In this document: positions 62,401-64,000 of the stretch, piece by piece
Numbering within the stretch: the stretch's first letter is position 1
How the letters are laid out: every line of letters begins with the position of its first letter
NCBI GenBank assembly: GCA_965223105.1
Contig: OZ244987.1
Coordinates: forward strand, 7,192,001-7,256,000
DNA from: JABDMH01 sp965223105
GTDB taxonomy: Bacteria; Bacteroidota; Bacteroidia; Chitinophagales; Saprospiraceae
Direction: 5' to 3'
Length of the DNA stretch: 64,000 nt
Position numbers and translations under genes: made by a program
Notes under the pieces: model-generated
Databases searched by the model: none
Told to the model about the DNA's origin: nothing
The model's input: the letters and a program-made list of their open reading frames with translations, nothing else

Positions 62401-62954
62401 TGCTTACCACCGGATTCGAAAGGAAGGAATTACAACGGCATACCTTGCGCTCCAGAATCAACCTCAGTCGGGTAGTTAGTGGTCTCATCGCCATCTCCTT
62501 TGAAAAGAACGAGCAGGACAGTGAGGCCTTTGATTCCAAAGATTATCAAATACAAAGTTGGGAATGGAAACCTGAACTCACTTATCAACCAACGGGTAAA
62601 TTCAGGATTTTAGGAAATTATCGATTTGCGAATCGTCAAAATACCTTAGCTGATCATGATGAACTGGCAACAATACACGACTTAAAGGTTGAAACCACTT
62701 TCAACCAACTCGGCAAATCCTCTTTGAGAAGCAATTTAAGTCTTGTACTGATTGATTTTAATGGTCAGAAAAACAGTGCCATCGAATTCGCTATGCTGGA
62801 GGGTCTAAAGACCGGTACGAATTGGATCTGGGGTCTGACTTATGAACGCCGGTTGGTGAATAACATCAGGATCAATTTGTCGTACAACGGTCGAAAGAGT
62901 GGTGCGGCCAAAGTTGTACACACAGCCCGGGCACAGGTAAGTGCGTTCTTTTGA
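59451..62954 (+). CDS. Large conserved cell-envelope protein of unknown function
   Basis: A 1167-residue protein with a signal peptide (MKVRSSTYRLLAPFLW, then FQGLTVSAQ, cleavage near residue 27). I chose the ATG at 59451 for that reason. A well-conserved block follows: FSRGLSLGNRQDLVLNSNFD near residue 150, PLQPEGNTQQLQEFDKIFIQ near 200, VEGERFIIILAGSERIYLDG near 310 and YVIDYNAGELTFTPNRIIT near 340. The remaining 700 residues are dense in alternating, aromatic-rich strands ending in Phe, as in outer-membrane beta-barrels. It belongs to a Bacteroidota family I know only as 'hypothetical', with some resemblance to SprA-like surface proteins. Likely an outer-membrane protein; a function cannot be given. 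Confidence 0.75.
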   Translation: MKVRSSTYRLLAPFLWLIFQGLTVSAQYDTLDNRRTAIVHNRSDTFILSSTLVVPQSLQIQTLSGHPLPPSQFRIQGRSFIWNKDAPLRISEDSLAFRLKFRVLPYDLSKWNSRFDSTLYRDGSMRVMKPLKMNPIPSPGPFISERGIQYEGTFSRGLSLGNRQDLVLNSNFDLRMAGELGDGIQVLAALSDNSIPLQPEGNTQQLQEFDKIFIQLSKGANTLTGGDFNLVRPEGHFINYFKRNQGVKAENSTALGKGRTLTTQVSAGGTRGKFARINVATQEGNQGPYRLRGVEGERFIIILAGSERIYLDGILLVRGQQQDYVIDYNAGELTFTPNRIITKDSRIIAEYEYSDQNYNRSILTFGSIYETPKTTLRFNAYSEQDGKLSSGLIDLTPEDKRTLASLGDSTRSASSPSIRIRPEGFDPNIVMYKLIDTLGFQGVLVRSVNPDSARYTAKFSPVGPGQGNYVRINEEANGVVYAWIAPDSLTGIPRGTHEPINQLVAPQQQQMFSGGFSHQIGSQGLIETEVSMSRFDQNRFSQLDAGDDYGYAIHSRYQNTHDLSKDSTRGGIQLTTLLQHEYLTKSFKVLKPYRTAEFVRDWTVSQLDPGSEHLGTGRISLLRPQVFEITYEYGGFFRDDIYQGNRHHSLASWRHGGFMVRGVWNTLNANLQESTSNFRRPRFEMAQSFGKDRQWTFGFYFEEERNARKDAFQDTLLAASFYYDLGRLYLRKSAGENLNLELSYQKRFDYTPDSDAFSRSSQADDVSLRAKWIEGDRSTLDATFTIRELEIDVPVPGATEGGLNYVGRINHQLNLGKGALRTTTTYEVSSGQEPRRTFQYLKVDAGQGIYTWIDLNEDGIQQINEFEISPFPEQAEFIRITVLTNDFIATNNVLLNQSYSIDPRRALQNKKNWLAKFSDQGSIRIDRKNLESASVSLWNPFTFKIADTSLVSISSQIRNVFYFNRNNPTYDVQYEWNDIRNRFVLTTGFERKELQRHTLRSRINLSRVVSGLIAISFEKNEQDSEAFDSKDYQIQSWEWKPELTYQPTGKFRILGNYRFANRQNTLADHDELATIHDLKVETTFNQLGKSSLRSNLSLVLIDFNGQKNSAIEFAMLEGLKTGTNWIWGLTYERRLVNNIRINLSYNGRKSGAAKVVHTARAQVSAFF

Positions 62955-63015
62955 TGCCTCTTCGAGGTGGATAAGTGGATTACTATAGTCATCCAAAATT
63001 TTAATTTTATGTCCT

Positions 63016-64000
63016 ATGAAATGGATTGTTTCCCTCTTTAGCGTATGGCTTCTTGGATCGACAAACTTACTGAAAGCGCAAAGCTGGATGAGTATCCACC
63101 ATGACGAGGATCTCATAGAGTCCTTCGGAATTCGGATTTTGCCTTCCCAATTCCAACTATTGCAAGTAGAAAGGGTCGATATCCAGCGAGCAGTGAATGA
63201 GGGCTTGATAGAGCTTCCACTACCCGACGGGACGATGCACAGGTTCTTGCTCGAGCGAGCGTCAAACTTTCATCCTCAACTGGAGGAAAAGTTTCCAGAC
63301 ATCCAGTCGTATCATCTTATAAGTGTCAGTACTCCAAGCATAAGCGGTAAGCTGGATGTATCTAATCGTGGTATCTCGGCGGTATGTCGACACCCCAAGA
63401 GCGACATCTATATCGACCTGCACCTGACTGATGGAAGGCCATATTACATGAGTTACTTTACCGATGACTATGAAGTTGAAGACGATTTCCTGACATCTTA
63501 TTTAGGTCACGATCATACCTTTCACAATGATGTAATGCACTTCATGAATGATCAGCCAAGAAAATCTCCTTTTTCCCGCTCTGCAAATGAACCCGTTCAA
63601 TTGTATGTGTATGATCTTGCCCTCACCTGTACGGGAGAGTATGGGTTGAAGCATGGGGGCACGGTTGACGGAGTGCTTTCGGCGATGAATACTGCCCTGA
63701 GCCGGATTAATTTTGTTCTGGAATCTGAATTAGCCATACGATTGCAGCTCATAGCCAACAATGATGAATTGATTCACCTTAATGGGTCTAATGATCCGTT
63801 TACCAATGGCAATGCCGCACAGATGGCTTTGGAATGCAACAATTTCTTGTTGACAAAATTGGGTCCGGGAGGCTTTGACGTGGGACATGTTTTTGGTACG
63901 CAGTGCAGCAATGTTGTAGGAACTTCTGGTGGAGTTGGAACGGTGTGTGGCGGTAACAAAGGATTCGGATCTTCTTGTGAAATCTCAACCAGCGATCGCT
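63016..64000 (+). CDS. Reprolysin-like secreted metallopeptidase, N-terminal part (cut by window edge)
   Basis: The first 328 codons of a gene that runs off the right edge. A signal peptide covers residues 1 to about 22 (WIVSLFSVWLLGSTNLLKAQ). A prodomain-like region extends to about residue 190. The peptidase part begins with LYVYDLALTCTGEYGLKHGGTV near 195 and continues with NFVLESELAIRLQLIANND and GGFDVGHVFGTQC, the reprolysin-like (M12B-related) family common among T9SS cargo. The zinc motif HExxH is expected just past the end and cannot be seen, nor can a T9SS tail. The predicted substrate is extracellular protein. It follows the large envelope protein by 61 bases in the same direction. 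Confidence 0.8.
   Translation, partial: MKWIVSLFSVWLLGSTNLLKAQSWMSIHHDEDLIESFGIRILPSQFQLLQVERVDIQRAVNEGLIELPLPDGTMHRFLLERASNFHPQLEEKFPDIQSYHLISVSTPSISGKLDVSNRGISAVCRHPKSDIYIDLHLTDGRPYYMSYFTDDYEVEDDFLTSYLGHDHTFHNDVMHFMNDQPRKSPFSRSANEPVQLYVYDLALTCTGEYGLKHGGTVDGVLSAMNTALSRINFVLESELAIRLQLIANNDELIHLNGSNDPFTNGNAAQMALECNNFLLTKLGPGGFDVGHVFGTQCSNVVGTSGGVGTVCGGNKGFGSSCEISTSDR

Overview
The window comes from a member of the Bacteroidota, most probably a Saprospiria/Lewinella-like marine or environmental bacterium. The evidence is type IX secretion (T9SS) sorting tails, a PorP/SprF-type membrane protein, SprB-type repeats, a C25 gingipain-like peptidase, AT-rich promoters of the TAnnTTTG type, a futalosine-pathway menaquinone gene and a rimP-nusA-infB block. 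No rRNA, tRNA, CRISPR array or intact insertion sequence was seen. The class-level placement is an inference.

Layout. (1) 1-7669, minus strand: a tightly packed run of a C25 peptidase, three different sulfotransferases and the start of a family 2 glycosyltransferase that runs off the left edge. (2) 7877-14421: a conserved small protein with a DUF4861 lipoprotein on the plus strand, facing a minus-strand trio (PmoA/ThuA protein, Tat-exported Gfo/Idh/MocA dehydrogenase, lipoprotein dehydrogenase) that looks like a sugar-catabolism module. (3) 14422-15572: a gene-free stretch holding two diverged tandem copies of a roughly 395-bp hairpin-rich element. (4) 15573-22114, minus strand: a polymorphic-toxin locus with a 1691-residue secreted protein ending in a WHH nuclease, its SUKH-like immunity gene, then an orphan second toxin tip (EssD/YeeF-type nuclease) with a YezG-like immunity gene.

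(5) 22361-26125: a tiny ORF, a secreted protein of unknown function, an AstE/AspA-type deacylase and an OmpA lipoprotein with a clear terminator. (6) 26242-38036: a surface-polymer-like cluster built from two similar halves. Each half has a B12-binding radical SAM enzyme, a methyltransferase and a Wzy/O-antigen-ligase-like membrane protein; a nucleotidyltransferase, an SprB-repeat adhesin and a GT39-like membrane protein complete it. (7) 38210-43026: an NTF2-like protein, then an SOS-like locus with an XRE/S24 regulator, a GxxExxY protein, a palindromic operator candidate and a short DnaE-type polymerase with an eroded PHP domain.

(8) 43116-54761: housekeeping genes (YfhO-like protein, mqnC, rimP-nusA-infB with an attenuator-like leader hairpin, a TIGR02757 protein, gpmI and a small lipoprotein). 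(9) 54810-64000: a PorP/SprF protein paired with a cohesin/SprB-repeat type B T9SS cargo, an orphan LuxR-type response regulator, a large conserved envelope protein, and the start of a reprolysin-like metallopeptidase that runs off the right edge.

The strongest candidates for new biology are the two-toxin locus with its adjoining structured repeats, the duplicated radical SAM/methyltransferase/ligase cluster, the C25 peptidase-sulfotransferase operon, and the S24-regulated DnaE locus with a palindrome in its divergent promoter. All functional calls rest on reading motifs by eye; no database search was run.
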